A DNA stretch of 64,000 nt from Actinocatenispora sp963815125 (GTDB lineage: Bacteria > Actinomycetota > Actinomycetes > Mycobacteriales > Micromonosporaceae), in the NCBI GenBank assembly GCA_963815125.1, contig CAWFFM010000001.1, positions 310,001 to 374,000 of the forward strand, given 5' to 3'. Below the pieces are notes generated by a model, which worked only from the letters and a program-made list of their open reading frames with translations, did no database searches and was not told where the DNA came from. The translations under genes and the position numbers were made by a program. Positions 44,016-52,823 of this stretch are shown piece after piece. Each line of letters begins with the position of its first letter. The stretch's first letter is position 1.

Positions 44016-45302
44016 TCAGCCGTTCTTGACGCGGATCGTCTTGACCGACCGTACATTGGTCAGCTCGGCGTCCACATTGGAGGTATCGCGGCGCAGCCGT
44101 ACGGTGCCGGTGGGGGCGTCGACCACGTCGACCACCCGGCTCAGCAGCTTCGCGGTCTGTTCGTGCCCGGACTCGTTCGCCAGCTGTACGGCGCGGCCCA
44201 GCTTCGCCGTCGCGGTGCTCTCGTCGCCGGACTCCCGTGCGGCCAGACCCTCCTGGATCGCCGACGCCAGCTCGGCCTGCCCGGTGTAGTGCGCCACCCG
44301 GGCATTGATCTTGGTCGACAATGCCTCGTCCTCCGTCCAGTTGGCCAGCACCAGCGACTGGGCCAGTACCTCGTCGCCGTTGACCAGACTGACCCGGGCC
44401 GCGAGGCGTTCCTCGCCGACCGCCCCGGGCGGAACCTCCACCGACACGTGGTAGTCGCGACTCTCCTCGCCCCAGGCGCCGGTCGGGTACTCACCGATCC
44501 GCGCGCTGAGCTCGGCGCGCCGCCGGGTCAGGTCCTCCACCTGCGGGAACACCTGCTTGACGAACCGTACCGTGGAGTTCACCGGGGTCCATACCCGCAG
44601 CTTCACATCCGCCACGGCCTTGCCCATCGCCGTCTCGGTCATGGCCCGGAAGGCTGCCGGCAGCTCGGTCGGATCCTCCAGCCCGTCCGCGGTACCGAGC
44701 AGCGCGGAGGCCACCGTGCGCAGCTCGTCGGCGACCCAGTCCTCACCGACACCCCGGCTGTCGCAGTTGAACTTCCCTTCGCACGCGGCCAGCACCTGCA
44801 TCAGCTGGGTGTGGCTCTCGTGCTGGTTACGGCCGTCGGTCAGCATGATGGCGTGCTTCACCGGGGTGCTCACCCCGGCGAACAGCCGGTTGGCCAGGGT
44901 CAGCCACTCGCCGATCGCGGTGCCGCCGTCCGGGCTGAGCCGCGACACCGCCTGCTTGGCCTCGGCACGACTCTGCGGGGACGCGGCCACCATGCCCATC
45001 TGCGGCGGGTACACCAGCCGGGCGTCACTGCGGCCCGCGACGACCGCGAAGAGCACACCGTCGCGCAGGGTGTCGATCGCCACCCCGGTCGCCTTGATGG
45101 CCTCGATCATCCGGGTCCGCGGATACCCCATCGACCCCGAACAGTCGACCATGATGACCTCGGCCGCGGCTGTCGAGGTGCCGGTGGACCGCAGTTCGCC
45201 ACCGGTCGCCGAGACGGTCACCACGGCATCGACCGTGCGGCCACCGGCGGCCAGGTACTCGTTCTGGTAGACCTCGGCGGAAAATGTCGGCTGGCTGCTC
45301 AT
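44016..45302 (-). CDS. VWA-domain protein
   Basis: 428 residues from ATG 45,302. A von Willebrand A domain begins near residue 45 with an intact MIDAS motif (VIMVDCSGSMG, D-x-S-x-S), a central Thr (DGGTAIGEWL) and MLTDGRNQHE. The C-terminal 200 residues (PPGAVGEERLAARVSLVNGD onwards, then a helical ALSTKINARVAHYTGQAELA region) resemble the tail of cytosolic YfbK/VWA proteins. No signal peptide. Possibly a metal-dependent adaptor assembling the kinase/phosphatase set. Confidence 0.88.
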   Translation of the reverse strand: MSSQPTFSAEVYQNEYLAAGGRTVDAVVTVSATGGELRSTGTSTAAAEVIMVDCSGSMGYPRTRMIEAIKATGVAIDTLRDGVLFAVVAGRSDARLVYPPQMGMVAASPQSRAEAKQAVSRLSPDGGTAIGEWLTLANRLFAGVSTPVKHAIMLTDGRNQHESHTQLMQVLAACEGKFNCDSRGVGEDWVADELRTVASALLGTADGLEDPTELPAAFRAMTETAMGKAVADVKLRVWTPVNSTVRFVKQVFPQVEDLTRRRAELSARIGEYPTGAWGEESRDYHVSVEVPPGAVGEERLAARVSLVNGDEVLAQSLVLANWTEDEALSTKINARVAHYTGQAELASAIQEGLAARESGDESTATAKLGRAVQLANESGHEQTAKLLSRVVDVVDAPTGTVRLRRDTSNVDAELTNVRSVKTIRVKNG

Positions 45303-45327
45303 CGGGCTTCCCCTCGGTGTGCGGTGG

Positions 45328-46416
45328 TCAGGGCTGCTGAGCCGGTGGCTGCGCGGTGTACCTGGCGCCGGTCGGTGACCCCGGCGGGAAGGGCACCACC
45401 ACCACGGTGACGTTGTCCACCCCGCCGGCGTCCAGCGCGAGCCGTACCAGCTGCTGGGCGGTGGGCAGCGGCCGGTCCGTCGGGGTGTCCGCAGCCAGTT
45501 CGGCCGGACCCGGGCGGTACCGGGACAGCCCGTCACTGCACACCACCAGCCGGCCCGGATGGCGCGGCGCGATCGTCACCGTCTTCGCCGGACGGTCGTC
45601 GGCGTCCACCCCGATCCACCGGACCAGCGCGCCGGCCTGAGGATTGGCATGCGCCTCCGCCGGCGGAACGCCGGTCGAGATCAGCTCGGCGGCGAGCGAG
45701 TCGTCGGTGGTCAGACAGGCCGGTGGCATCCGTTCAGGGTCCGGGGCGGCGCCCTCGGGTGTGCCATCCGGAATCCAGTACGCCCGACTGTCGCCGATCC
45801 AGCCGATCGTGACCGCCTGCGCGGTCACCACGGCGGCGACGTACGTGCAGCTCGGCGGATTGCCGTTGTCCGGTCCGGACACCGCGACGACCGCGCTACG
45901 GGCCGCCGCGGCAGCTGCCTGGAGGGCACGTGACGGGGTCATGCCGTCGGCGATCGCGGAGCGCAGCGTCGGCATCGCCGCGTCCACCGCGGCGTGCGAT
46001 GCGGCATCGCCGCGTGAGGACGAGGAGACCCCGTCGCAGACGATCGCCAGTGCCACGCCGGGCAGTGTGCCGATGGCCATCGCGTCCTCGTTGCGTTGGT
46101 GCCGGTGCCCGATGTCAGTGGACCCGGCCACGGTCCCGAGGTCGAACGCCGAGCGTTCCATGCTGGTGGGGCGCCGCTGCCCGCAGCCGTCGCAGAAGCC
46201 TTCCGCGCTGAAGTCGGTGCCGCCGCAGGCCGGGCAGTGCTCCGGACTCCAGGTCGAGGAGACCCAGTCCGGTGCCGGGCGGGCGGGCGCAGCGGGTTGC
46301 GCCGCGCCGTCCAGCAGATGCAGTCCGCAGTTGTCGCAGTACTGGAAGCTACCGGGCAGCGACAGGCCGCACCGGGGGCACTGGATGGTCGAGGTGGTCG
46401 CACCGTGCGTTGCCAA
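45328..46416 (-). CDS. PP2C-family serine/threonine phosphatase with zinc ribbons
   Basis: 362 residues. Residues 1-85 contain two ribbons (CPRCGLSLPGSFQYCDNCG and CPACGGTDFSAEGFCDGCG). The phosphatase domain has the PPM metal-binding motifs: IGHRHQRNEDAMA, IVCDGVSSSSRGD, IGDSRAYW, VVCSDGLSRY and GGVDNVTVVVV. Soluble. It is encoded directly downstream of the pknG-like gene and is the probable eraser of its phosphorylation. Confidence 0.92.
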   Translation of the reverse strand: MATHGATTSTIQCPRCGLSLPGSFQYCDNCGLHLLDGAAQPAAPARPAPDWVSSTWSPEHCPACGGTDFSAEGFCDGCGQRRPTSMERSAFDLGTVAGSTDIGHRHQRNEDAMAIGTLPGVALAIVCDGVSSSSRGDAASHAAVDAAMPTLRSAIADGMTPSRALQAAAAAARSAVVAVSGPDNGNPPSCTYVAAVVTAQAVTIGWIGDSRAYWIPDGTPEGAAPDPERMPPACLTTDDSLAAELISTGVPPAEAHANPQAGALVRWIGVDADDRPAKTVTIAPRHPGRLVVCSDGLSRYRPGPAELAADTPTDRPLPTAQQLVRLALDAGGVDNVTVVVVPFPPGSPTGARYTAQPPAQQP

Positions 46417-46433
46417 CGAAATCCTCCGTGCCG

Positions 46434-48878
46434 CTAGACGAGGGTCCTGGGCCGTACCGCGTTGGCGCGGTCAACCAGTGCGTACCGGGTCAGCGCATCG
46501 CGCTCCAGGGTGGCCAGCGCCCGCAAGGCCCGTTCCAGCCCCAACCGCAGACCGCGCTCGGTCAGCGGTTGGCCGAGCAACTGGCCCGTGCCGGTCCGCG
46601 GGGCCGGTACGGGAAGGTTAGCCGGCCGGCCGGCGGTGCCCCTCGACACCGGTACGCCCAACCAGTCCAGTGCGGCGGTGAACAGTTCGACCGCGAGCCG
46701 GGCCTGCCGTCCCGGGTCGAGTTTGAGGCGGGTCAGCCGGGCCGACGCATCCAGCAGACCGGACTCGGTCCGCGGGCCGGGCCGTTCGTCCAACAGGGCG
46801 CGGACAGCGGCGATCTGCGCCGCTACGTACTGGCTGGAACTGTCCGGAACCTCGTCCAGCACCCCGATGGCGTCGTCCCGGTCATGCTGCCGGAGCAACA
46901 GCCGGGCCAATCCGAACGCGGCGCTGACGTAGCTGTGGTCGACCCGCCAGACCCGGTGGTACCGGGCGATCGCCAGGTCCGTCCCGCCGGCGAGCTCGGC
47001 AGCTGCGGCCTCCGCCAACTGGGCGGCGGGTTCACCCGGCAGTGCCGAGGCGAGCGAGTCGAACGCGGCGAGTGCGTCGCGGGGTTGCCCGGCCACCAGG
47101 GCGTGCAGACCGCGGTGCCAGTCGTAGCGCCAGTCGTGGTCGGTCAGCGTGGCCAGTTCGGCACCGGCCGCCCCGACCTCACCATTCGCCAACAGGGCGC
47201 GGACCAGCGCCAACGTGACCTCCACGCTGCGGGTCGGCGCGGCGCGCAGCGCGGCGATCTCCTCGGCCGGCGCCGCGGAGTTGACGGTGGCCAGCAGACC
47301 GGCGCCCGGGTCGGCCGGATCGACCAGCGGCACCGGCAGTGCGGCCGCCACCGCAGGACCATCCGGCGCGACTTCCCCTGGCGTATCGTCGTTCTCCGCT
47401 GACACGATGCCGGCCGACGTGCCGAAGGCCCGGCGTTCCGGCGTGAACAGTACGGAGATCGACGGCCTCGGTACGCCGTCCGCAGCCGCCAGTACCTCCC
47501 GCAGCACGCCCAGCACCTGGTCGGCCATCTCCGCCGCAGAACCGAACCGGCACAGCGGATCAGGGTGCGTGGCCCGCAGCAGCAACCGGTGGAACGACGG
47601 TTCGCGGACGAACAGTTCCACGTCCTCGGGCGCCGGCAGCCGCTCGGCGTAACGGGTGGAGAAGCCGGAGAACTGGAAGCTGAGTACGGCCAGCGTCCGA
47701 CCGACCGTGTACAGGTCGGAACCGACCGTCGGACCGTGCGTGGCGACGTCCGGTGCCTGGTATCCCGGGGTCCCGTAGATCGCGCCGGCCGGGTCGTCGA
47801 TCCGGCGTACCGCGCCCAGGTCGATCAGTTTGAGCTGCTCCTCGGCCTGGATCACGTTGTCCGGCTTGAAGTCGCAGAACACCACGCCCCGGTCGTGCAG
47901 GTAGCCCAACGCCGGCAGGACCTCCAGCCCGTACGCGAGGACCTGCGGCAGCGGCAACGGTTCCCGTTGACCGGTGGGGCCGCGGTGCGCCATCGCCAGT
48001 TCCTTCAGCGACTGGCCGCCCACGTACTCCATCACGATGTAGCCGACCAGTTCCCCGGTCTTCGGGTCCGGGTGGCGGGCGAAGTCGTGGATGTTGACGA
48101 TGTTCGGGTGGTCCACCTCGACCAGGAACCGGCGCTCGGCCACCGCCGACTCCATCGCGTCCGGGTCGCCGGTGTTGATCAGGCCCTTCAGTACCACCCA
48201 GCGGTCCGCGCCGCCCTCGCTGACGTTGCGGTCCCGGGCCAGGTAGATCCAGCCCAGCCCGCCGTAGGCCAGGCAGCCGAGCACCTCGTACCGGTGGTCG
48301 ACCAGGTCGCCGGCCTTCAGCGTGGGCAGGAACAGGAAGGGCGTACCGCAGTGCGGGCAGAACCCCTCGGCCCGGCCCGGAGCGCCGTCGCGTCCGCGGC
48401 CGACCGGTTCGTCGCACTTGCCGCAGTAGCGTCGCGACTCCGACACAACCGGATCGGACATCACCGCGGTCGCGGCGTCGCGCAGCGGCACCGGCGGTAT
48501 GTCCACCAGCCCGGCACCCAGCCGGCCGCGCGCCGCGGAGCGGCTACGGGTGCTGCGGGTGCCGGACATCCCGGAGCTCGTGCCGCCCAGCCCCGCGCCG
48601 GTACGGGTGGACAGGCCACGGCTGGGCATCGCGCTGGTGGCGATGCTGGCGCCGGCCGCCGCCCGGGCCTTGGCACCGCATTCCTCGCAGTAGCCGTCGG
48701 GGCCGTAGTGCCCGGCGCAGCCGGCCTGCTGGCAGGCTCCACCGGCTGTGCCGGTGGTGGCCACCGCGGTCGGCTTCGCCGCCTTGGCACCGCATTCGTC
48801 GCAGTAGCCGTCGGGGCCGTAGTGCCCGACGCAGCCCGACTGCTGGCAGGCCACCGTACCGGCCGTGCTCGCGGTCAT
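46434..48878 (-). CDS. pknG: PknG-type serine/threonine protein kinase
   Basis: 814 residues from ATG 48,878 (GGAAGGGG upstream). Two N-terminal ribbon repeats (CQQSGCVGHYGPDGYCDECG and a near copy 30 residues on) and a third rubredoxin-like pair (CGKCDEP, GFCPHCG) precede the kinase domain (about 195-470): LAYGGLGWIYLA, WVVLKGL (lysine), CDFKPDNVIQ (catalytic loop, CDFKP as in PknG rather than HRDLKP), LIDLGAVR and GTPGYQAPD. The C-terminal 300 residues are TPR-like. PknG of mycobacteria controls glutamate/2-oxoglutarate metabolism downstream of GlnH/GlnX, whose homologues are encoded here. Confidence 0.94.
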   Translation of the reverse strand: MTASTAGTVACQQSGCVGHYGPDGYCDECGAKAAKPTAVATTGTAGGACQQAGCAGHYGPDGYCEECGAKARAAAGASIATSAMPSRGLSTRTGAGLGGTSSGMSGTRSTRSRSAARGRLGAGLVDIPPVPLRDAATAVMSDPVVSESRRYCGKCDEPVGRGRDGAPGRAEGFCPHCGTPFLFLPTLKAGDLVDHRYEVLGCLAYGGLGWIYLARDRNVSEGGADRWVVLKGLINTGDPDAMESAVAERRFLVEVDHPNIVNIHDFARHPDPKTGELVGYIVMEYVGGQSLKELAMAHRGPTGQREPLPLPQVLAYGLEVLPALGYLHDRGVVFCDFKPDNVIQAEEQLKLIDLGAVRRIDDPAGAIYGTPGYQAPDVATHGPTVGSDLYTVGRTLAVLSFQFSGFSTRYAERLPAPEDVELFVREPSFHRLLLRATHPDPLCRFGSAAEMADQVLGVLREVLAAADGVPRPSISVLFTPERRAFGTSAGIVSAENDDTPGEVAPDGPAVAAALPVPLVDPADPGAGLLATVNSAAPAEEIAALRAAPTRSVEVTLALVRALLANGEVGAAGAELATLTDHDWRYDWHRGLHALVAGQPRDALAAFDSLASALPGEPAAQLAEAAAAELAGGTDLAIARYHRVWRVDHSYVSAAFGLARLLLRQHDRDDAIGVLDEVPDSSSQYVAAQIAAVRALLDERPGPRTESGLLDASARLTRLKLDPGRQARLAVELFTAALDWLGVPVSRGTAGRPANLPVPAPRTGTGQLLGQPLTERGLRLGLERALRALATLERDALTRYALVDRANAVRPRTLV

Positions 48879-50107
48879 CTCGACCCCTTCCTCGGGTTGC
48901 TCAGATCGGCCAGAGTCTGCTGGTAGGCGAAGACCGCCCGGGTGGCGCCCGGCAGGTCGCAGGGCGCGGTGTACAGCAGATGGTGCGCGTCGTGGTAGCG
49001 ACCGGTGAGGACGGCGTCCTCGACGAGGCCGACCCGGGCCGCCTTGGCCCGGTAGGCGGCCAACCGGCCGCGCAGCTCGTCGCGGCGAGCAAGCAGGCCG
49101 GTGGCGGCCGCTTCCAGCGCCCCGGCGCGTTCCTGGGCCTGCTGCGCGTCGCGCTCCGCGGCGCTGAATCCGGCGGCCAGGGTGGCCCACGCCGCGCCGG
49201 AATAGAGCCGGTCCAGTTCATCGAGCCGGCGCAGCAGACCGGGCGCGGCGGTGGGCGGCGGCGGCAGGCCGGGATCGGCGATCTTCGTCTCGACCGTGGC
49301 GTAGGACTCCGCGGCGGTCCGTTCGGCGTCTGCGACGTCGGTCAACAGCGCCGCCAGCCGGGCCCGGTGTTCCGGGTATCCGGTGCGCAGCGCGGCCATC
49401 CCGGCCAGCTGCGACCGGGCGCCGGCCAGTTCGGCGGCCAGAGCGTCGAACGAGACCTGTACGGACGCGCCGAGTACCCCACCCGGGGCGTCACGCAGTG
49501 GATCGGTGAGTGCGGTGGAGCGAAGCTCGGCCAGCGCGTCGGCCAACGATCCGACGGTGTCGCCGGTCGGGCCCGAGGTGTCCGGTCCGGCCAGGGCACG
49601 CAGCTCGTACAGCGCGTCGGTCAACGGCACCAGTGCCGCGGTCAGCGCCGCCACCGAGGTTTGTACCTCGGTCAGTTCCTCGAGTAGGCGGGTGCTGTCG
49701 GCGGCCAGTTGCGCGAGCAGCTCGGCCAACCCGACACGACGTACCGCCGGTGCGCCGGTGCCGTCCGCCGGCAGCCCGGCCGCGTCGAACCCGACGATCG
49801 GGTCGCGCAGCAGAGCGGTCAGCTCGACCAGGTCCTCGTCCGAGGGCCTGGCCCGCCGGGCCCGCACCTCACGGGCCGCCTCCAGCAGGTCTCCGACCAC
49901 CGTGAAGTGTGCCCAGGCCAGCCCCAGTCGCTGCTGGAGCTGTTCCCATCTGGCCAGGGTCGCCCCCTGCGGTACGCCGCCGCGCAGAAATGTCTGCGCG
50001 GGATGGGAGTCCACGGCGTACATGGTTGCGGCGGCCCGGTCGCGCGCGTCGCTCAGCTCGGTGAGGACACGCTCGGCCTGGTCGCGCGGTAGCGGTGCGC
50101 CGGCCAT
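48875..50107 (-). CDS. Helical/coiled-coil protein of the pknG operon
   Basis: 410 residues from ATG 50,107. No signal peptide or transmembrane span. Almost entirely Ala/Leu/Arg/Glu-rich helix, with heptad-like stretches (RARLAALLTDVADAERTAAE, AEELAG-type repeats and RRDELRGRLAAYRAKAARVG). It lies between glnH and pknG and overlaps pknG by 4 bp (ATGA). No family is assigned. Its position suggests a cytoplasmic connector between the GlnX receptor and the kinase; this is inference. Confidence 0.75.
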   Translation of the reverse strand: MAGAPLPRDQAERVLTELSDARDRAAATMYAVDSHPAQTFLRGGVPQGATLARWEQLQQRLGLAWAHFTVVGDLLEAAREVRARRARPSDEDLVELTALLRDPIVGFDAAGLPADGTGAPAVRRVGLAELLAQLAADSTRLLEELTEVQTSVAALTAALVPLTDALYELRALAGPDTSGPTGDTVGSLADALAELRSTALTDPLRDAPGGVLGASVQVSFDALAAELAGARSQLAGMAALRTGYPEHRARLAALLTDVADAERTAAESYATVETKIADPGLPPPPTAAPGLLRRLDELDRLYSGAAWATLAAGFSAAERDAQQAQERAGALEAAATGLLARRDELRGRLAAYRAKAARVGLVEDAVLTGRYHDAHHLLYTAPCDLPGATRAVFAYQQTLADLSNPRKGSR

Positions 50108-50109
50108 GC

Positions 50110-51090
50110 TCAGTCCCGGTACTGGGCGGCCGGCGGTGTGGGTGCCGGCCCGAGTACGGTCAGCCACCGGCCGTAGATGTCGGCCCAGGTGCCGTCGGAG
50201 CGGATCTTGGCGAGTACCCCGTTGACGAACCGGACCAGATCCACGTCGGCGGAGTTCGCCGCGATCCCGTACGGCTCGCTGGTGAAACGCGGCCCCACCA
50301 CCTTGGTGTTGGGGTCCTGCTTGGCCAGCCCGGCGAGGATGGCGTTGTCCGTGGAGATGGCGGCGACCTGCCGTTGCTGGAGCATGACCAGGCAGTCGGT
50401 CCAGTCGTTGACCGCCACCGGCCGGGCGTGCGCGCCGTCCGCGGCGATCGCGCGGATCGACGTGGAACCCTTGGCCGCGCAGACCTTCTTTCCGGCCAGG
50501 TCGGACAGCCCCTGCACGCCCGAGTCCTTCAGTACCAGTACCCGTTGGCCGGCATCGAAGTAGTCGGTGGAGAACGCCACCTGCTGCCAGCGCTCGCAGT
50601 TGATCGTCATCACGTCGGCGACCAGGTCGACCTCGTGCTTCTGCAGTACGGGGATCCGGTCGGCCGAGCTGATCGTCTTGTACTGGATCCGGTCGGGGTC
50701 ACCGAAGATGGCCCGGGAGACCTCCCGCAGCATGTCCACGTCAAAGCCCTGGATCCGGTTGCTGGCCGGGTCACGGAACCCGAACAGGTAGGTGTTCTGG
50801 TCCACCCCGACCACCAGGCGTCCGCGCCGGGCGATGCGGGCCATGGCGGATCCGGACGGCATCCGCCCGGCCGCCGGCAGTGGGCCGGGCCGGTAGCTGC
50901 GCAACGGGTGGCAGGAGTCGTCGGCGCCTGCCGCGGCGCTGGGGATCACCGCGGGATCCTGTACGCCGGCCGGGCGTGGTGGCCCGGCGGACTGCGAAGC
51001 GTGCGGCAGCGCGTCGCTGCCGCAACCGGCGGCCACCGCCATCAGCGCCACCGCGACCAGACCCGTCAGTGCCGTCCGCAGCCGTCGCAT
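50110..51090 (-). CDS. glnH: GlnH-type amino-acid-binding lipoprotein
   Basis: 326 residues from ATG 51,090. Lipoprotein signal MRRLRTALTGLVAVALMAVA then AGC lipobox. A family 3 solute-binding domain follows: GRLVVGVDQNTYLFGFRDP, IQGFDVDMLREVSRAIFGD, VDLVADVMTINCERW, GKKVCAAKGST and YGIAANSADVDLVRFVNGVL. Mycobacterial GlnH binds Asp/Glu/Asn and signals through GlnX to PknG. An alternative start, GTG 51,201 overlapping the glnX stop, would add 37 residues made of a 27-bp repeat. Confidence 0.9.
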   Translation of the reverse strand: MRRLRTALTGLVAVALMAVAAGCGSDALPHASQSAGPPRPAGVQDPAVIPSAAAGADDSCHPLRSYRPGPLPAAGRMPSGSAMARIARRGRLVVGVDQNTYLFGFRDPASNRIQGFDVDMLREVSRAIFGDPDRIQYKTISSADRIPVLQKHEVDLVADVMTINCERWQQVAFSTDYFDAGQRVLVLKDSGVQGLSDLAGKKVCAAKGSTSIRAIAADGAHARPVAVNDWTDCLVMLQQRQVAAISTDNAILAGLAKQDPNTKVVGPRFTSEPYGIAANSADVDLVRFVNGVLAKIRSDGTWADIYGRWLTVLGPAPTPPAAQYRD

Positions 51091-51110
51091 ACCCGATCCA
51101 CGCTCCTCCG

Positions 51111-51191
51111 CCGGTACGACCGGCCGATGTTGCCCCTCCGGTACGACCGGCCGATGTTGCCCTGCCGGTCGGGCCGGCCGATGTTGCTGCA
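51111..51191 (-). repeat. 27-bp tandem repeat, three copies, between glnX and glnH
   Basis: Units at 51,111-51,137, 51,138-51,164 and 51,165-51,191; the first two are nearly identical (CCGGTACGACCGGCCGATGT core) and the third diverges at a few positions. The unit is a multiple of three and stays open in the glnH frame, where it would encode GQHRPVV-type nonapeptides. Confidence 0.85.
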
Positions 51192-51197
51192 CCGTCG

Positions 51198-52520
51198 TCA
51201 CCGGTACTCCGCCGCACGTCGTTGGATACCGAGGGCCGCGGCCACCGCGGCCAGCGCGGCGAACAGACCGAGCCCGACCGTCGCGCCGGTCTGTGTGCTG
51301 CCGGCCTGGTCGGCCTGTTCGGTGAACCGCGTGTTGGCGGCCCTGATGGAATGGTCGAGTCCGGTGTCGAGCCGACCGAACGCGGTGCCGGCGGTGTCGG
51401 AGCCGGAGCCGATGGCCATCTTCACCGCGTCCGGGTACCGGCCGCCCTCGTCGAGCTGGCGGACCTTGCGGTGCGCGGCCCGCCAACTGGTCACGTCGCG
51501 TACCGCCGTGTCGAGCTCGGCCCGTAGCTGCGCGTCGGCACCGTTGCGGGCGTTGCCGAGCAGGCCACCGTGCCCGTCAGAACCCACCAGTTGGACCATC
51601 CTGCGCTGGTAGTCCTGCTCGAACCCGGTGCCGTTGCCCCGGGCCACCAGGGTCAGCGACTCGTCCGCGCGCGCCTGCAACGCCACCAGCCTGGTCTGGG
51701 CGAACACCTCCACCTGAGCCGATCCGGTGTCCCGTCCGGTGCTCAGATGACTGGCCAGGGCCGCCCAGGAGATGGTCAGCCAGAGCAGCGCGACCACTCC
51801 GGCGGCGGTCGCGGTCAGCAGGCCGGGGTTGAACACCCGGTTGGTGTGCCGGGTCAGGTAGCGCTGGGCCAGTACGAGAGCGGCGAGCAGCAGCAACGCG
51901 AGCGGTACGGTCAGCCACGGGAAGCCGCCGGCGCCATCCCGGTCGTCGGCGAGTCGCCCGGTCTCGGTGCCGTAAAGCTGCTTCGCGGCGGGGAGCAGCT
52001 TGTCGCGCATCAGCCCGGATGCCTCCCGCAGGTAGGCGGCGCCGAGCGGCAGACCCTGCCGGTTGTATACCCGGGCGGTCTCCACCAGGCCGGTGTAGAC
52101 CGGAAGCTGGGTGGACAGCTGGGTGACGGCGCCGGTGTCGACGCCACCGGAATCGGCGGCGGTGGCCAGCGCCCGTGACGCCGCGGTGATGTCCTGCTGG
52201 TAGCGCCGGCTCAGCGTCGGTGGTTCGATGCCGCCCTGCAGGAAGGCACTGGCGGCGGTGGCATCGGCGTCCGACAGCGCCCGGTAGAGCTGCTGGGCCT
52301 GCACGGTGAGTGGGCCGCTGCGGGTGCGTACGTCGTCGACCAGTCCGGAGCGTTGCTGGACGCCGACCACGGCGGAGACCCCGAACGCCATGGCGAGCAC
52401 GATGGCCAGCGCGGTCAACGCGCTGAGCCGGCCCGGTGTGCTGCGGGCCCGGGCGGAGAGTCCGGCCTGGATCGGAGCCAGTCGGGCGCGTCCCGGGCGA
52501 CGGGGGAGAGTGACGGTCAT
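51198..52520 (-). CDS. glnX: GlnX-type transmembrane sensor
   Basis: 440 residues. A first transmembrane helix near 30-55 (LSALTALAIVLAMAFGVSAVVG), a large helical extracytoplasmic region (about 56-200), two central helices near 203-222 and 238-262 (LTVPLALLLLAALVLAQRYL, AAGVVALLWLTISWAALASHL), a second helical loop and a last helix near 408-430, so four spans in all. This is the topology of mycobacterial GlnX, which couples GlnH ligand binding to PknG. First gene of the operon. Confidence 0.85.
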   Translation of the reverse strand: MTVTLPRRPGRARLAPIQAGLSARARSTPGRLSALTALAIVLAMAFGVSAVVGVQQRSGLVDDVRTRSGPLTVQAQQLYRALSDADATAASAFLQGGIEPPTLSRRYQQDITAASRALATAADSGGVDTGAVTQLSTQLPVYTGLVETARVYNRQGLPLGAAYLREASGLMRDKLLPAAKQLYGTETGRLADDRDGAGGFPWLTVPLALLLLAALVLAQRYLTRHTNRVFNPGLLTATAAGVVALLWLTISWAALASHLSTGRDTGSAQVEVFAQTRLVALQARADESLTLVARGNGTGFEQDYQRRMVQLVGSDGHGGLLGNARNGADAQLRAELDTAVRDVTSWRAAHRKVRQLDEGGRYPDAVKMAIGSGSDTAGTAFGRLDTGLDHSIRAANTRFTEQADQAGSTQTGATVGLGLFAALAAVAAALGIQRRAAEYR

Positions 52521-52823
52521 CGTGCGTTCGCCTCACCGGTGCGGCGGGGACCGGCCAACCATGTGCGGTGCGGTGATCTGCGACGGTTGGCAGGCTCGTG
52601 ATGCATCGACGCCCCTCAGTTGTGTGTCGCGCCAACATAACCTGTCGTGTCAACCACGAGGCGTCGCCGCTGGCAGTGGCCACCGCGGTGGTGCAGTTGC
52701 CGCGGGGCGTACCACCCTGGGGTAGGGGGTCGCAGTTGGCTCTGTCGGGTGACGAGATCACCGCGATGGCTCTCCTAGCGTCCGGCGGCAGTACCTGATG
52801 CCGACCGGAGAGCAGGCGAAGCC
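52521..52823. promoter_or_regulatory. Divergent promoter region upstream of glnX and the methyltransferase gene
   Basis: About 300 bp without a supported gene. It should hold the promoter for the whole seven- or eight-gene minus-strand operon. A locally AT-richer patch (GTTGTGTGTCGCGCCAACAT near 52,619-52,638) is the best candidate. No clear operator was seen. Confidence 0.4.

Noticed and set aside
43995..45410. 471-codon plus-strand open frame
   Set aside because: Antisense shadow of the VWA gene with no domain or ribosome site.
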